From positions 22,410-86,409 of the forward strand of contig CAIVDS010000045.1 in assembly GCA_903904685.1 (NCBI GenBank): DNA of 64,000 bases, in the 5' to 3' direction. How positions within the stretch are numbered: the first letter of the stretch is position 1; each line of letters opens with the position of its first letter. Source of the DNA: an uncultured Verrucomicrobiota bacterium. Its GTDB lineage: Bacteria > Verrucomicrobiota > Verrucomicrobiia > Opitutales > Opitutaceae. The position numbers and the translations under genes are program-made. The notes below the pieces were generated by a model that was not told where the DNA came from, made no database searches, and worked only from the letters and a program-made list of their open reading frames with translations. Below, in pieces: positions 54,063 through 63,863 of this stretch.

Positions 54063-55865
54063 ATGACTTCCGTCCAAGCCGCTGTGTCACCGGCCAGTTC
54101 ATCCCCCGTGTCCGATAACGCCTCTTGGGGACGTGATTTGGTGTTGCTGACGCTCGCGCTGAGCCTGTGGTTCGGACTGTTTTTGGGGAGCCGTCCGCTC
54201 AACAATCCCGACGAGGGGCGCTACACGGAGATTCCTCGCGAGATGGCGTCGACGGGCGACTACGTGACGCCGCGGCTGAACGGCGTGAAATATTTCGAGA
54301 AACCGCCGCTGGTCTACTGGTTGTCGGCGCTGACGTTCGAGGTCGTCGGCCCGCTGGCGGGCACGGATGGGGTGAACGAATGGACGGCGCGTTTATGGGG
54401 CGCGGTGTTTGCGCTGGTTGGCGGACTGATGACCTACGGCGCCGGCCGCGCGCTTTATGGAAGGGCGACTGGTTGGTGGGCGGCGCTCGTGGCGGTCACG
54501 TCGATTCTCTATTATGGGCTGAGTCGGATCATCCTGCTCGACATGGTGGTGGCGGTGACGATGGCGGGGGCGCTGTTTGCCTTTATCGTGGGCATTCGCG
54601 AGCCGGCGGGAACGCGGCGGAGGTGGCTGTTCATGGCGTTCTATGTGTGCATGGCGCTGGCAACGCTCACGAAGGGGCTGATCGGTTTTCTGCTGCCGTG
54701 CATGGTGGCGTTTGTGTGGCTGCTGGTGTTCAACCAGTGGCGCGCGCTGCGGCCGTGTTATCCTATCGTCGGCATGCTGGTGTTGCTGGCGATCGCCGCG
54801 CCGTGGCATGTGCTCGCGGCGTTACGCAATCCGAGTGTGGACGGGCTGGTCTGGCCGGGTTATGCGCACGGTCTGGATCTTCATGGTGCCGGCCAGGATC
54901 CGGGCTGGATGTGGTTTTATTTCGTGCGCGAGCATTTCCTGCGGTTTACAACGACGGAGCACGGGCGAGTCCAGCCGGCGTGGTTTTTCCTGCCGATTTT
55001 GGTGGGCGGTCTGTTTCCTTGGACGGTGTTCGCGGGGCAATCCGTATGGCGGTCGCTGGCCGGTGGCTGGCGCGAGCGCGGACGGCATCTCGAAGCCTGG
55101 TTTTTGGTGCTCTGGATCGTGCTGATCGTGGCGTTTTTCTCCAAGTCGCAGTCAAAGCTTATCACTTACATCTCGCCGGTGTTTCCGGCGGCGGCGGTGC
55201 TCATCGGGCATTATCTTGCGCAGGCGTGGGCGGAGCGGAGCTGGCGCGGGATGCACGCCGGGCTCTGGGTGTTTGCCGGACTCGCGCTGGCGCTGGCGGG
55301 CGCGGCGGCGTTTTTCCCACTACCGGCGAAGCAGGCGCCTCTTGAACCGCAATTGCTACCGTGGCGTTTTTTTGTCGGTGCGGTGATGGGTGGCGGTGCT
55401 CTCGCGGTCATCTTGTGCCTGCGGCGTGGTGCTGTTCGGGGCGCGTTGATCGGTCTTGTGGTGACGTGCGTGGTTTTTTTCGCTGCGGCCAACTTGGTCG
55501 AAGGGCTGTTCAATGAACGCTCGACCAAGTCGCTCGCGGCCGTGCTCAAGCCGCGGCTGCAACCTGCCGACGCCGTCTTTATCGTGAACGACTACGCCCA
55601 GGATTTGCCGGTTTATCTCGGGCGCACGGTGAGCGTGGTCAACTACGCCGGCGAACTGACTTACGGCATCGGGGCCGAGCCGCAAAAAACTGCAGCGCGG
55701 TTCATGGGGTATGACGCATTCTTCGGGCACTGGCGGGAGCCGGGTGTGGCTTATGCGGTCGTGCGCACGGACGGTTATAAGAAATTCTTTGCTGACGTGT
55801 CCGCGCCTTTTGCGGTGATTGCCGAAACGCCCCGATATGTTCTCGTGGTAAACCGTCAGCCCTAA
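54063..55865 (+). CDS. arnT: 4-amino-4-deoxy-L-arabinose lipid A transferase-like (GT83/PMT)
   Basis: FLGSRPLNNPDEGRYTEIPREMASTGDYVTPRLNGVKYFEKPPLVYWLSAL; start of an arn-type gene set. Confidence 0.85.
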   Translation: MTSVQAAVSPASSSPVSDNASWGRDLVLLTLALSLWFGLFLGSRPLNNPDEGRYTEIPREMASTGDYVTPRLNGVKYFEKPPLVYWLSALTFEVVGPLAGTDGVNEWTARLWGAVFALVGGLMTYGAGRALYGRATGWWAALVAVTSILYYGLSRIILLDMVVAVTMAGALFAFIVGIREPAGTRRRWLFMAFYVCMALATLTKGLIGFLLPCMVAFVWLLVFNQWRALRPCYPIVGMLVLLAIAAPWHVLAALRNPSVDGLVWPGYAHGLDLHGAGQDPGWMWFYFVREHFLRFTTTEHGRVQPAWFFLPILVGGLFPWTVFAGQSVWRSLAGGWRERGRHLEAWFLVLWIVLIVAFFSKSQSKLITYISPVFPAAAVLIGHYLAQAWAERSWRGMHAGLWVFAGLALALAGAAAFFPLPAKQAPLEPQLLPWRFFVGAVMGGGALAVILCLRRGAVRGALIGLVVTCVVFFAAANLVEGLFNERSTKSLAAVLKPRLQPADAVFIVNDYAQDLPVYLGRTVSVVNYAGELTYGIGAEPQKTAARFMGYDAFFGHWREPGVAYAVVRTDGYKKFFADVSAPFAVIAETPRYVLVVNRQP

Positions 55866-55873
55866 TCCATCCT

Positions 55874-57043
55874 GTGACCGCCACTGTGTCCAACGCCAGT
55901 CCCTTACTTCCGTTTCTCCCGCTCACGCGTCCGACCATCGACGATGAAACCATCGCCGGCGTGGCCGAGGTGCTGCGCTCGGGCTGGATCACCTCCGGCC
56001 CGCAGGTGAAGGCCTTCGAGGCGAAGCTCTCCGAGTATTTCGGCGGACGCCCGGTGCGCGCCTTCAACTCCGGCACGTGCACGATGGAGATCGCGCTGCG
56101 CATCGCGGGCATCGGTCCGGGTGCCGAGGTCATCACCACGCCGTTGTCGTGGGTGGCGACGAGCAACGTCATCCTCGAGGTCGGGGCGACACCCGTCTTC
56201 GTGGATATCGACCCGGTGACGCGAAACCTTGACCTCCGCCTCGTCGAGGCGGCGATCACTCCCGCGACGCGCGCGATCATTCCGGTGGATCTCGCCGGCC
56301 TGCCGGTGGATCGCGACCGGCTCAACGCCATCGCGAAGAAACACAACCTGCGCGTCGTCGAGGACGCCGCCCAGTCGTTTGGCAGCACGTGGAAGGGCCG
56401 CCGCATCGGATCATTCGGCGACTTCGTGTCGTTCAGTTTTCACCCGAACAAAAACATCACGACCATCGAGGGCGGCTGCCTCGTCCTTAACGACGAGCGC
56501 GAGGCCGGCCTCGCCGAGCAATACCGCCTGCAGGGCGTGATCCGCTCCGGTTTCGACGGGATGGAAGTCGAGGTGCGCGGAGGAAAGTTCAACCTCACCG
56601 ACGTCGCCGCCCGCGTGGGAATAGGACAACTGGTTCATCTCGACAAGTTCACGGCGAAACGCCGCGAGCTTGCCCGCGCCTACTTCGAGTTGCTCGACAC
56701 GCCCGCCGTTCGCGCGCTCGGTCTCGGCCTGCCGGTTCCCGATTTCACACAGAGCAACTGGCACATGTTCCAAGTGGTGCTGCCTGCGTGGCTCACGATC
56801 AAACGCGCCGACGTGATGGCCAAGCTCAAGGACGGGGGTATCGGCACCGGCGTGCATTATCCGGCGATCCATCTCTTCGCGCTCTACCGCCAGCTTGGCT
56901 GGACGGAAGGCGACTGTCCGCATGCCGAGCACACTGGGCGGAACATCTTGGCGCTTCCGCTGTTTCCAGCCATGACCCGCGCCGATATTACGCGTGTCGT
57001 CGGCGCCCTCGTCTTCATTCTTCAAGCCCACTCGAAACCATGA
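55874..57043 (+). CDS. arnB: DegT/DnrJ/EryC1 aminotransferase, ArnB-like
   Basis: LPFLPLTRPTIDDETIAGVAEVLRSGWITSGPQVKAFEAKLSEYFG; VVEDAAQSFGSTWKGRRIGSFGDFVSFSFHPNKNITTIEGG. Confidence 0.9.
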   Translation: MTATVSNASPLLPFLPLTRPTIDDETIAGVAEVLRSGWITSGPQVKAFEAKLSEYFGGRPVRAFNSGTCTMEIALRIAGIGPGAEVITTPLSWVATSNVILEVGATPVFVDIDPVTRNLDLRLVEAAITPATRAIIPVDLAGLPVDRDRLNAIAKKHNLRVVEDAAQSFGSTWKGRRIGSFGDFVSFSFHPNKNITTIEGGCLVLNDEREAGLAEQYRLQGVIRSGFDGMEVEVRGGKFNLTDVAARVGIGQLVHLDKFTAKRRELARAYFELLDTPAVRALGLGLPVPDFTQSNWHMFQVVLPAWLTIKRADVMAKLKDGGIGTGVHYPAIHLFALYRQLGWTEGDCPHAEHTGRNILALPLFPAMTRADITRVVGALVFILQAHSKP

Positions 57044-57999
57044 GCACTGTCCCCGCCGCCACCCTGCCGCTTTCCGTGGTCATCCCCGTTTTCAACGAGG
57101 AATCCAATCTCCCGCTGCTGTTCAAGCGGCTCTACCCCGTGCTAGACGGTCTCGGCAGGCGCTACGAGATCCTCTTCACCAACGACGGCAGCGCCGACCG
57201 TTCCCGCGAACTTCTCGCCGCGCAGTATGCCGCGCGTCCCGACGTTACGCGCGTGATCGAATTCAACGCCAACTACGGCCAGCACATGGCCATCATCGCG
57301 GCCTTCGAACGCGCGCGCGGCGCCGTGGTCGTGACGCTCGACGCCGACCTCCAGAATCCGCCCGAGGAAATCCCCAAGCTCCTCGCCGCCACCGACGCCG
57401 GTTTCGACTGCGTGGGCGGCGCGCGCCAGAACCGCCAGGACAGCGCCTTTCGCCGCTACGCCTCGCGCCTTGTCAATGTCGCCCGCCGTGAGATGACGAA
57501 CATCGAGATGACCGACCAGGGCTGCATGCTCCGCGCCTATTCGCACGACGTTGTTGCCGCCATCGTGCGTAGCGGCGCGATCAACACCTTCATCCCCGCG
57601 CTGGCCTATACGTTGTCGCAGAATCCCACCGAGGTTCCCGTCGCGCACGAAGAGCGTCATGCTGGCGTGTCGAACTATTCCGTTTACAAGCTCATCCGGC
57701 TCAACTTCGACCTCATCACAGCGTTCACCACAGCGCCGCTCCAGCTCTTCACGATGTTCGCTGGCTTTTGCTCGGCGGGCAGCCTCGGGCTGGTGTTTGT
57801 GCTGCTCTTCCGCCGGTTCGCGCTCAACCTCGACCGCGAAACCTTTGGTGTGTTCACGTTGTTTGGCATTCTGTTCTTCCTGCTCAGCGTCGCCATGATT
57901 GGCATCGGACTTATCGGCGAATACGTGGGGCGCACCTATCAGGTCGTGCGCGGTCGCTCCCGCTATAACGTGAGCCATGTACTTGAGACCAAGGAATAA
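57040..57999 (+). CDS. arnC: undecaprenyl-phosphate Ara4FN transferase-like GT2
   Basis: LSVVIPVFNEESNLPLLFKRLYPVL...LDADLQNPPEEIPKLL...TDQGCMLRAYSHDVV; C-terminal TM pair; ATGA overlap with arnB. Confidence 0.9.
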   Translation: MSTVPAATLPLSVVIPVFNEESNLPLLFKRLYPVLDGLGRRYEILFTNDGSADRSRELLAAQYAARPDVTRVIEFNANYGQHMAIIAAFERARGAVVVTLDADLQNPPEEIPKLLAATDAGFDCVGGARQNRQDSAFRRYASRLVNVARREMTNIEMTDQGCMLRAYSHDVVAAIVRSGAINTFIPALAYTLSQNPTEVPVAHEERHAGVSNYSVYKLIRLNFDLITAFTTAPLQLFTMFAGFCSAGSLGLVFVLLFRRFALNLDRETFGVFTLFGILFFLLSVAMIGIGLIGEYVGRTYQVVRGRSRYNVSHVLETKE

Positions 58000-58006
58000 T
58001 CCTCCC

Positions 58007-58915
58007 GTGACGACCAAGCCCCGCATTCTCTTCTTCGGCTACAGCGAAGTCGGTTACACCTGCCTCGACCTGCTGCTTTCCCGGGGCGACAACGTCGTCG
58101 CGCTCATCACGCACGAGGACAATCCCAACGAAAAAATCTGGTTCAAGACCCCCGCCGTCGCCGCTCGCGAGCGTGGTCTGCCGGTTTTCACGCCCGAATC
58201 CGTCAATAATCCTGAATGGCGCGAAAAAATCGCCGCCCTCAAGCCCGATCTTATCCTCTCGGTCTATTACCGGCACATGATCGGCACCAAGATCCTCGCC
58301 ATGCCCCGCCTCGGCGCTTGGAACATGCACGGTTCGCTCCTGCCGCGCTACCGCGGCCGCGCCCCGATCAACTGGGCGATTCTCCACGGCGAGCCGCGCA
58401 TCGGCATGACGCTCCATCGTATGGTGAAAAGCGCCGACGCCGGCGACGTGGTCGATCAGGAAGGCGTGGACATCGGCCCGCGTGATCCCGCCGAAGTCGC
58501 CTTCCGCAAGGTCATGCCTTGCGCCCGCATCGTCCTCGCCCGCCAGATCGACGCCTTGCTTGCCGGCACCGCCAAGGAGACGCCGCAGGAGGAGTCGCAA
58601 GTGACCTATTTCGGCGGCCGCACACCCGAGGACGGCCGCATTAACTGGCACCAGACCTCCGCGCAGATTTTCAACCTCATCCGCGCCGTTACCGATCCGT
58701 ATCCCGGTGCGTTCACCGACATTGGTGATGCGCGCCTCATGGTATGGTGGGCCGAGCCCGTCTCGGTCGCCACGGTGGGCAGGCGCGGCAAGCCTGGCGA
58801 AGTGCTTTCCGTCAACCCCACGGTCATCGCGACGGCAGATGGCTCGTTGGAACTCACTCGCACCGGCTGGCGCAACGGTGTCGCGGCAGCCTTGCAAGTT
58901 GGGCAGATTCTCTGA
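58007..58915 (+). CDS. formyltransferase (ArnA N-terminal-domain equivalent)
   Basis: ILFFGYSEVGYTCLDLLLSRGDNVVALITHEDNPNEKIWF; GAWNMHGSLLPRYRGRAPINWAILHGE; GTG start at 58007. Confidence 0.9.
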   Translation: MTTKPRILFFGYSEVGYTCLDLLLSRGDNVVALITHEDNPNEKIWFKTPAVAARERGLPVFTPESVNNPEWREKIAALKPDLILSVYYRHMIGTKILAMPRLGAWNMHGSLLPRYRGRAPINWAILHGEPRIGMTLHRMVKSADAGDVVDQEGVDIGPRDPAEVAFRKVMPCARIVLARQIDALLAGTAKETPQEESQVTYFGGRTPEDGRINWHQTSAQIFNLIRAVTDPYPGAFTDIGDARLMVWWAEPVSVATVGRRGKPGEVLSVNPTVIATADGSLELTRTGWRNGVAAALQVGQIL

Positions 58916-58936
58916 ACCCTCGTCCCTCTAAATCCC

Positions 58937-59974
58937 ATGCCACTCAAAGTCCTTATCCTCGGAGCCAACGGTTTCATCGGCAGCAGCCTCACCAGCGCCA
59001 TTCTCAAACAGAAGGACTGGGAGGTCTACGGCATGGATATCGGCAGCCACAAGCTCACCGCCAGTCTCGGCAACCCCCGCTTCACCTTTGTCGAGGGCGA
59101 CATCACCATCAACCGCGAGTGGATCGAGTATCACGTCAAGAAGTGCGACGTCGTCATCCCCCTCGTCGCCATCGCCAACCCGGTCCAATACGTCAAGGAT
59201 CCCCTGCGCGTCTTCGAATTGGATTTCGAGGCCAACCTCTCCATCGTCCGCCAGTGCGCGAAATACAAGAAGCGCATCATCTTCCCCTCGACCTCCGAGG
59301 TCTACGGCATGTGCCCCGACGCCGAGCTCGACGAGGCCACCAGCTCGATGGTTTACGGCCCGATCGAGCGCCAGCGCTGGATCTACGCCAGTTCCAAGCA
59401 GCTCCTCGACCGCGTCATCTACGCCTACGGCGTGCGCGACAACGTGGACTACACGCTCTTCCGCCCCTTCAACTGGATCGGGCCTCAACTCGACAACGTC
59501 ATGGAGCCGAAGGAAGGCAGCTCGCGCCTCTTCACGCAGTTCATCTCCAACGTCATCTTCAAAAAGCCCCTCCAGCTTGTGGACGGCGGCAAGCAGAGCC
59601 GCTCGTTCACCTTTATCGACGACGGCATCGACGCGCTCTTGCGCATCATCGAGAACAAGGACGGCAAGGCCTCCCGCCAGATCTTCAACATCGGCAACCC
59701 CGGCAACGACGTGAGCGTGGCCGACCTCGCCAAGCTCATCATCACCGCCTTCAAGGACTATCCCGACTACGCCGAGCATGTGAAGGCCGCCAAGGTCGTG
59801 AAGGTTTCCTCCGGTACCTACTTTGGAAAATACTACCAGGACATCCAGAAGCGCGTGCCCTCGATCTCGAACATCAAGAAGCAGCTCGGCTGGAAGCCCA
59901 AGGTGAACCTCAAGACCGCGATCAAGCTCACGCTCGACTACCACCTCGCGCACAAGGACTACTCGCTCGAGTAA
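58937..59974 (+). CDS. UDP-glucuronate decarboxylase-type NAD epimerase (ArnA C-terminal-domain equivalent)
   Basis: KVLILGANGFIGSSLTSAILKQKDWEVYGMDIGSHKL; PSTSEVYGMC; RPFNWIGPQLDNV. Confidence 0.92.
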   Translation: MPLKVLILGANGFIGSSLTSAILKQKDWEVYGMDIGSHKLTASLGNPRFTFVEGDITINREWIEYHVKKCDVVIPLVAIANPVQYVKDPLRVFELDFEANLSIVRQCAKYKKRIIFPSTSEVYGMCPDAELDEATSSMVYGPIERQRWIYASSKQLLDRVIYAYGVRDNVDYTLFRPFNWIGPQLDNVMEPKEGSSRLFTQFISNVIFKKPLQLVDGGKQSRSFTFIDDGIDALLRIIENKDGKASRQIFNIGNPGNDVSVADLAKLIITAFKDYPDYAEHVKAAKVVKVSSGTYFGKYYQDIQKRVPSISNIKKQLGWKPKVNLKTAIKLTLDYHLAHKDYSLE

Positions 59975-59991
59975 GTCTGGGCGCATCGGTC

Positions 59992-60906
59992 ATGCCCGTC
60001 CTCGCGCTCAAGGTTGATGTGGATACCGACCGCGGCACGCGCCTTGGCGTGCCGGCGCTCACCGCGATCTTCAAGCAGTTCGGCGCGCCCGCGTGCTTCC
60101 TGTTTTCGCTCGGGCCGGACAACACCGGCAAGGCCATCCGCCGTGTCTTCCGCCCCGGCTTCTTCCAAAAGGTTTCCCGCACGAGCGTCGTGCAGATCTA
60201 CGGTGTGCGCACACTGCTCAACGGCACGCTTCTTCCCGCGCCGCACATCGGCCGGCGCAACGAAGCCGTCATCCGCCGTGTGCGCGACGAGGGCTTCGAG
60301 GTCGGCATCCATTGTCACGACCACTTCTGCTGGCAAGACTACGTGCTCGACATGACGCTGGAACAGGTCCGCGCCGAGTTTGGCAAGGCCCGCGCGGAAT
60401 TTCGCCGCATTTTCGGCACCGAGGCGTTCACCGCCGGCGCGCCCGGCTGGCAGGCGTGCGCCAACAGCAAACAGATCTACGACGAGGCGGGGCTGCTCTA
60501 CGCGAGCGACACGCGCGGCGAGACGCCGTTTTTCCCTCGCATTGGCGGACGCGTTTTCGAGACGCTGGAGATTCCCAGCACGCTGCCGACTTTTGACGAG
60601 CTCATGGGCCGTCCGGAATATCCCGACGACAAGATCGTGGCGCATTATCTAAGCCTTCTGAGCGACGACCGGCTCAACGTCTTCACGCTGCATGCCGAGA
60701 TCGAGGGCATGGGCCGGATCGGGCTTTTTCGTGAATTAATGACAGCCTTGGCCGAGCGAGGGGTGAAGTTTGTGCGGATGGACAGCCTTGCGCACGAGGT
60801 GCTGGGCAACCGCGCCGCCGTGCCGGTGCGCGACTTGGTCATGGGCGCGATCGACGGTCGCTCGGGTTTGGTTGCGACTGAGGGCGTCGCCAGGCAACTC
60901 GGTTAA
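59992..60906 (+). CDS. arnD: polysaccharide deacetylase family, ArnD-like deformylase
   Basis: LALKVDVDTDRGTRLGVPALTAIFKQFGAPACFLFSLGPDNTGKAIRR...GFEVGIHCHDHFCWQDY; start at 59992 within the longer 58744 ORF. Confidence 0.92.
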   Translation: MPVLALKVDVDTDRGTRLGVPALTAIFKQFGAPACFLFSLGPDNTGKAIRRVFRPGFFQKVSRTSVVQIYGVRTLLNGTLLPAPHIGRRNEAVIRRVRDEGFEVGIHCHDHFCWQDYVLDMTLEQVRAEFGKARAEFRRIFGTEAFTAGAPGWQACANSKQIYDEAGLLYASDTRGETPFFPRIGGRVFETLEIPSTLPTFDELMGRPEYPDDKIVAHYLSLLSDDRLNVFTLHAEIEGMGRIGLFRELMTALAERGVKFVRMDSLAHEVLGNRAAVPVRDLVMGAIDGRSGLVATEGVARQLG

Positions 60907-60940
60907 GACGCGGCCTGACAGTTACACCCGCTCAGCCAGA

Positions 60941-60995
60941 AAAGACCCTCATTTTAATCCGCCCGTTTGAATGCAGTCCGACTCGGGTCTTTTTT
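60941..60995 (+). terminator. possible terminator of the arn operon
   Basis: AAAGACCC ... GGGTCTTTTTT with long internal loop, 35 nt after arnD stop. Confidence 0.45.
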
Positions 60996-61103
60996 GGTGA
61001 GCATCGGGCTTTTCGGACGGAGCGCGCTCACGAGTCTTTACTGGCGGGTCGCGCTGCCGTCGCCGGTTCGGGTTGTTGAGCATGCCAAAGGTGATACCGG
61101 GCG

Positions 61104-61137
61104 CAAAAAAACCGCCCATGCGAACAGGGGCGGTTTT
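61104..61137 (-). terminator. Rho-independent terminator of the pseudopilin-like gene
   Basis: 10-bp stem aaaaccgccc/gggcggtttt (61108-61117/61128-61137) with 7-nt A-run (T-run on minus strand). Confidence 0.8.
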
Positions 61138-61153
61138 GGGTGAGAGCGAAAAC

Positions 61154-61504
61154 TTACTGGATGTAAGTGAGCGTGCGGGTGCCGGCGATGCCCGAGATGA
61201 TGATTGGCGCGCTTTGGGTATAATCCTGAGGATAGCTTTCGTTGGCCACCGTTTGCAAAAATTTCACGTAGTTGCTTCCGCCGACCAACCCGACAATGGC
61301 CGCCTGGTTGGTACCGTTTTCGATGAAGAACTGGTCGGCGGCGGCACCGAGCTGGCGCATGTTGTTTAAAATCGCCTTGTCCTGGGCAGCATTACGGACC
61401 TTCTGGATGGCGGGCATGGCCAAGGCAGCGAGAAGTCCGATCATGACTATGACGACCATGATTTCGACGAGGGTGAAACCATTCCACGGGGTAGTATGTT
61501 TCAT
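61154..61504 (-). CDS. type II/IV pseudopilin-like protein with prepilin N-methylation motif
   Basis: MKHTTPWNGFTLVEIMVVIVMIGLLAALAMPAIQKVRNAAQDKAI; G/FTLVE prepilin cleavage motif. Confidence 0.92.
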   Translation of the reverse strand: MKHTTPWNGFTLVEIMVVIVMIGLLAALAMPAIQKVRNAAQDKAILNNMRQLGAAADQFFIENGTNQAAIVGLVGGSNYVKFLQTVANESYPQDYTQSAPIIISGIAGTRTLTYIQ

Positions 61505-61782
61505 AAATAAAAGGTAGAGGCCTTTCTGCGAACAGACTGATCCAGTCAGGTCCATATAGCAATATAGCTTCAACTCCCGCGGTTAATCTTATTTATCATA
61601 ATAATAATGGGCGGTTGGAGTCGTCCCCTATTTTAAAACTTCCGGGGCCGTATCTGCTGTTCATTGCCGACGGGCGCGTCACGAATACTCCGGCAACCGC
61701 ATAAATCCCATCGAGGACGGGGTTTTCCTCCTTGGCGGAGCAAACGATGCCAGCCACGCTCAGGGTGTTTGCATCCTATCCT

Positions 61783-63801
61783 ATGAACCCCTCCTCCTCG
61801 CCTCTTCGCTGGGGCATCCTCAGCACCGGCCGCATCGCCGGTGTATTTGCCCAGGGCGTCGCCGCCTCGAAAAGCGGTCGTGTCGTCGCCGTCGGCAGTC
61901 GCACGCCTGAGGCCGCGCAAATATTTGCCACTACCCATGGCATCGCTCGCGCCCACGGGTGCTACGAGGCGTTGCTGGCCGATCCCGAGGTCGAGGCCGT
62001 CTATATAGCCACGCCACACCCGCAGCACGCGGAGTGGGTCGTCAAAGCCGCCGAGGCGGGCAAACATATCCTCTGCGAGAAACCGATGGGACTCAACCAC
62101 GGCGAAGGCATGGTGATGGTGCAGGCTGCGCGCGAGCACGGTGTCGTGCTCATGGAGGCGTTCATGTATCGTTGCCACCCGCAGACGTCGAAGATTGTCG
62201 AACTCATCCGTTCCGGTGCGCTCGGCACGGTTGGAATGGTGCAGGCGGCATTCAGTTTTAAGACGGACTACAATCCGACCTCGCGTCTCTGGGCCAACGA
62301 TGCAGGCGGTGGTGGCATCCTCGATGTCGGTTGCTACGCCGTGTCGATGGCGCGACTGGTCGCCGGTGCGGCGTCAGGAAAGCCATTCCTTGATCCGGTG
62401 GCCGTCACCGGCGCTGGCGTGCTGCATCCGGAGAGCGGAGCCGACGTTTATGCGGCCGCCACGCTTTCCTTTGCCAATGGCGTGATCGCGCAGGTTTCCG
62501 CCGGTGTCGGGCTGACGCAGGAAAACGTCGTCCGCATCTACGGCACCGCCGGCTGGCTGCTCGTGCCCTCGCCGTGGGTGATCAACCGCGAAGGCGGCTC
62601 CTCAAAGCTGCTCCTGCACAAACCCGGCGCGTCCGCGCCCGAGGAGATAGTCGTCGAAGGCGGGCCGCTTTACGCGCTGGAGGCAGACGCCTTCGCCGCC
62701 GCCGTGCGCGCGGGTTTGCGCGACGTGCCGCAGATGCGTACCGACGACACGCTGGGCAACCTCGCCGCACTCGACCAGTGGCGCGCAGCCATCGGACTTA
62801 CCTACGCGACAGAAAAACCCGCGGCCTTCATGCATACGATCGCACGGCGGCCGCTTCGCCGGAATCCCCGCGCACCGATGCCCTGTGCGGCCGTACCCGG
62901 CATGGCGCGTCCCATGTCACGGCTCGTGATGGGCTGCGACAATCAGCGGACGATGCCACATGCCGCGGCGATGTGGGACGATTATTTCGAGCGTGGCGGA
63001 AACGCTTTCGACACGGCCTGGATTTATGGCGGCGGGTTGCAGGAACGCCTGCTTGGCCAGTGGATAAAAAACCGAGGCATCCGTGACGAGGTGATCGTGA
63101 TCGCCAAGGGTGGACATACGCCCTGCTGCACACCCGAGGGCATCACCCGGCAGTTGCATGAAACGCTTGAGCGTCTGCAAACCGGCTGTGTGGATATTTA
63201 CCTGATGCATCGCGACAACCCCGACCTGCCCGTCGGCGAGTTGGTCGATGCTCTCAATGAGCACGTGCGTGCGGGTCGCATCGGCATCTTCGGCGGTTCC
63301 AACTGGACCATAAAGCGTGTGGTTGCGGCCAACCGCTACGCGAAGCGCAAGGGGCAGCAGGGCTTCGGCGCACTCTCCAACAACCTCTCGCTCGCCCGCA
63401 TGGTCGATCCGGTGTGGAGAGACTGCGTTGCGGCGAGCGACGCGGCATCGCGCAAATGGCTCAAAAAAACGCAGCTCCCTCTTCTGGCATGGTCGAGCCA
63501 GGCGCGTGGTTTTTTCACCGACCGCGCCGGGCGTGACAGGACGTCCGATGCCGAGTTGGTGCGCTGCTGGTATTCCGACGACAACTTTGCGCGACGCGAC
63601 CGGGCGGTGTCGCTGGCGGCGAAGAAAGGCGTGGCACCCATCGCCATCGCGGCGGCGTATGTGCTGCACCAACCGTTCCCGACCTTCGCGCTAATCGGCC
63701 CGCGCGTGATCTCCGAGACGGTGAGCTCTCTGGAATGCCTTGGGGTGGAACTCTCACCCAAGGAAATCGCTTGGCTCAATCTGGAGCGTGATCGGATTTA
63801 A
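61783..63801 (+). CDS. bifunctional fusion: Gfo/Idh/MocA oxidoreductase + aldo/keto reductase
   Basis: N-term RWGILSTGRIAGVFAQGV...VYIATPHPQHAEWVVKAAEAGKHILCEKPMGLN; C-term RGGNAFDTAWIYGGGLQERLLGQWIK...DIYLMHRDNPDLPVGELVDALNEHVRAGRIGIFGGSNW. Confidence 0.92.
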   Translation: MNPSSSPLRWGILSTGRIAGVFAQGVAASKSGRVVAVGSRTPEAAQIFATTHGIARAHGCYEALLADPEVEAVYIATPHPQHAEWVVKAAEAGKHILCEKPMGLNHGEGMVMVQAAREHGVVLMEAFMYRCHPQTSKIVELIRSGALGTVGMVQAAFSFKTDYNPTSRLWANDAGGGGILDVGCYAVSMARLVAGAASGKPFLDPVAVTGAGVLHPESGADVYAAATLSFANGVIAQVSAGVGLTQENVVRIYGTAGWLLVPSPWVINREGGSSKLLLHKPGASAPEEIVVEGGPLYALEADAFAAAVRAGLRDVPQMRTDDTLGNLAALDQWRAAIGLTYATEKPAAFMHTIARRPLRRNPRAPMPCAAVPGMARPMSRLVMGCDNQRTMPHAAAMWDDYFERGGNAFDTAWIYGGGLQERLLGQWIKNRGIRDEVIVIAKGGHTPCCTPEGITRQLHETLERLQTGCVDIYLMHRDNPDLPVGELVDALNEHVRAGRIGIFGGSNWTIKRVVAANRYAKRKGQQGFGALSNNLSLARMVDPVWRDCVAASDAASRKWLKKTQLPLLAWSSQARGFFTDRAGRDRTSDAELVRCWYSDDNFARRDRAVSLAAKKGVAPIAIAAAYVLHQPFPTFALIGPRVISETVSSLECLGVELSPKEIAWLNLERDRI

Positions 63802-63863
63802 GTACGGTCGGCGCAGCTGATGACGGTGAGCGCCTCCTTTAAAAACTCGCGACTGGCCCCCTA

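Noticed and set aside
58744-59991. N-terminal extension of the 58744-60906 ORF
   Set aside because: Overlaps the formyltransferase and decarboxylase genes in another frame; the ArnD homology starts at ATG 59992.
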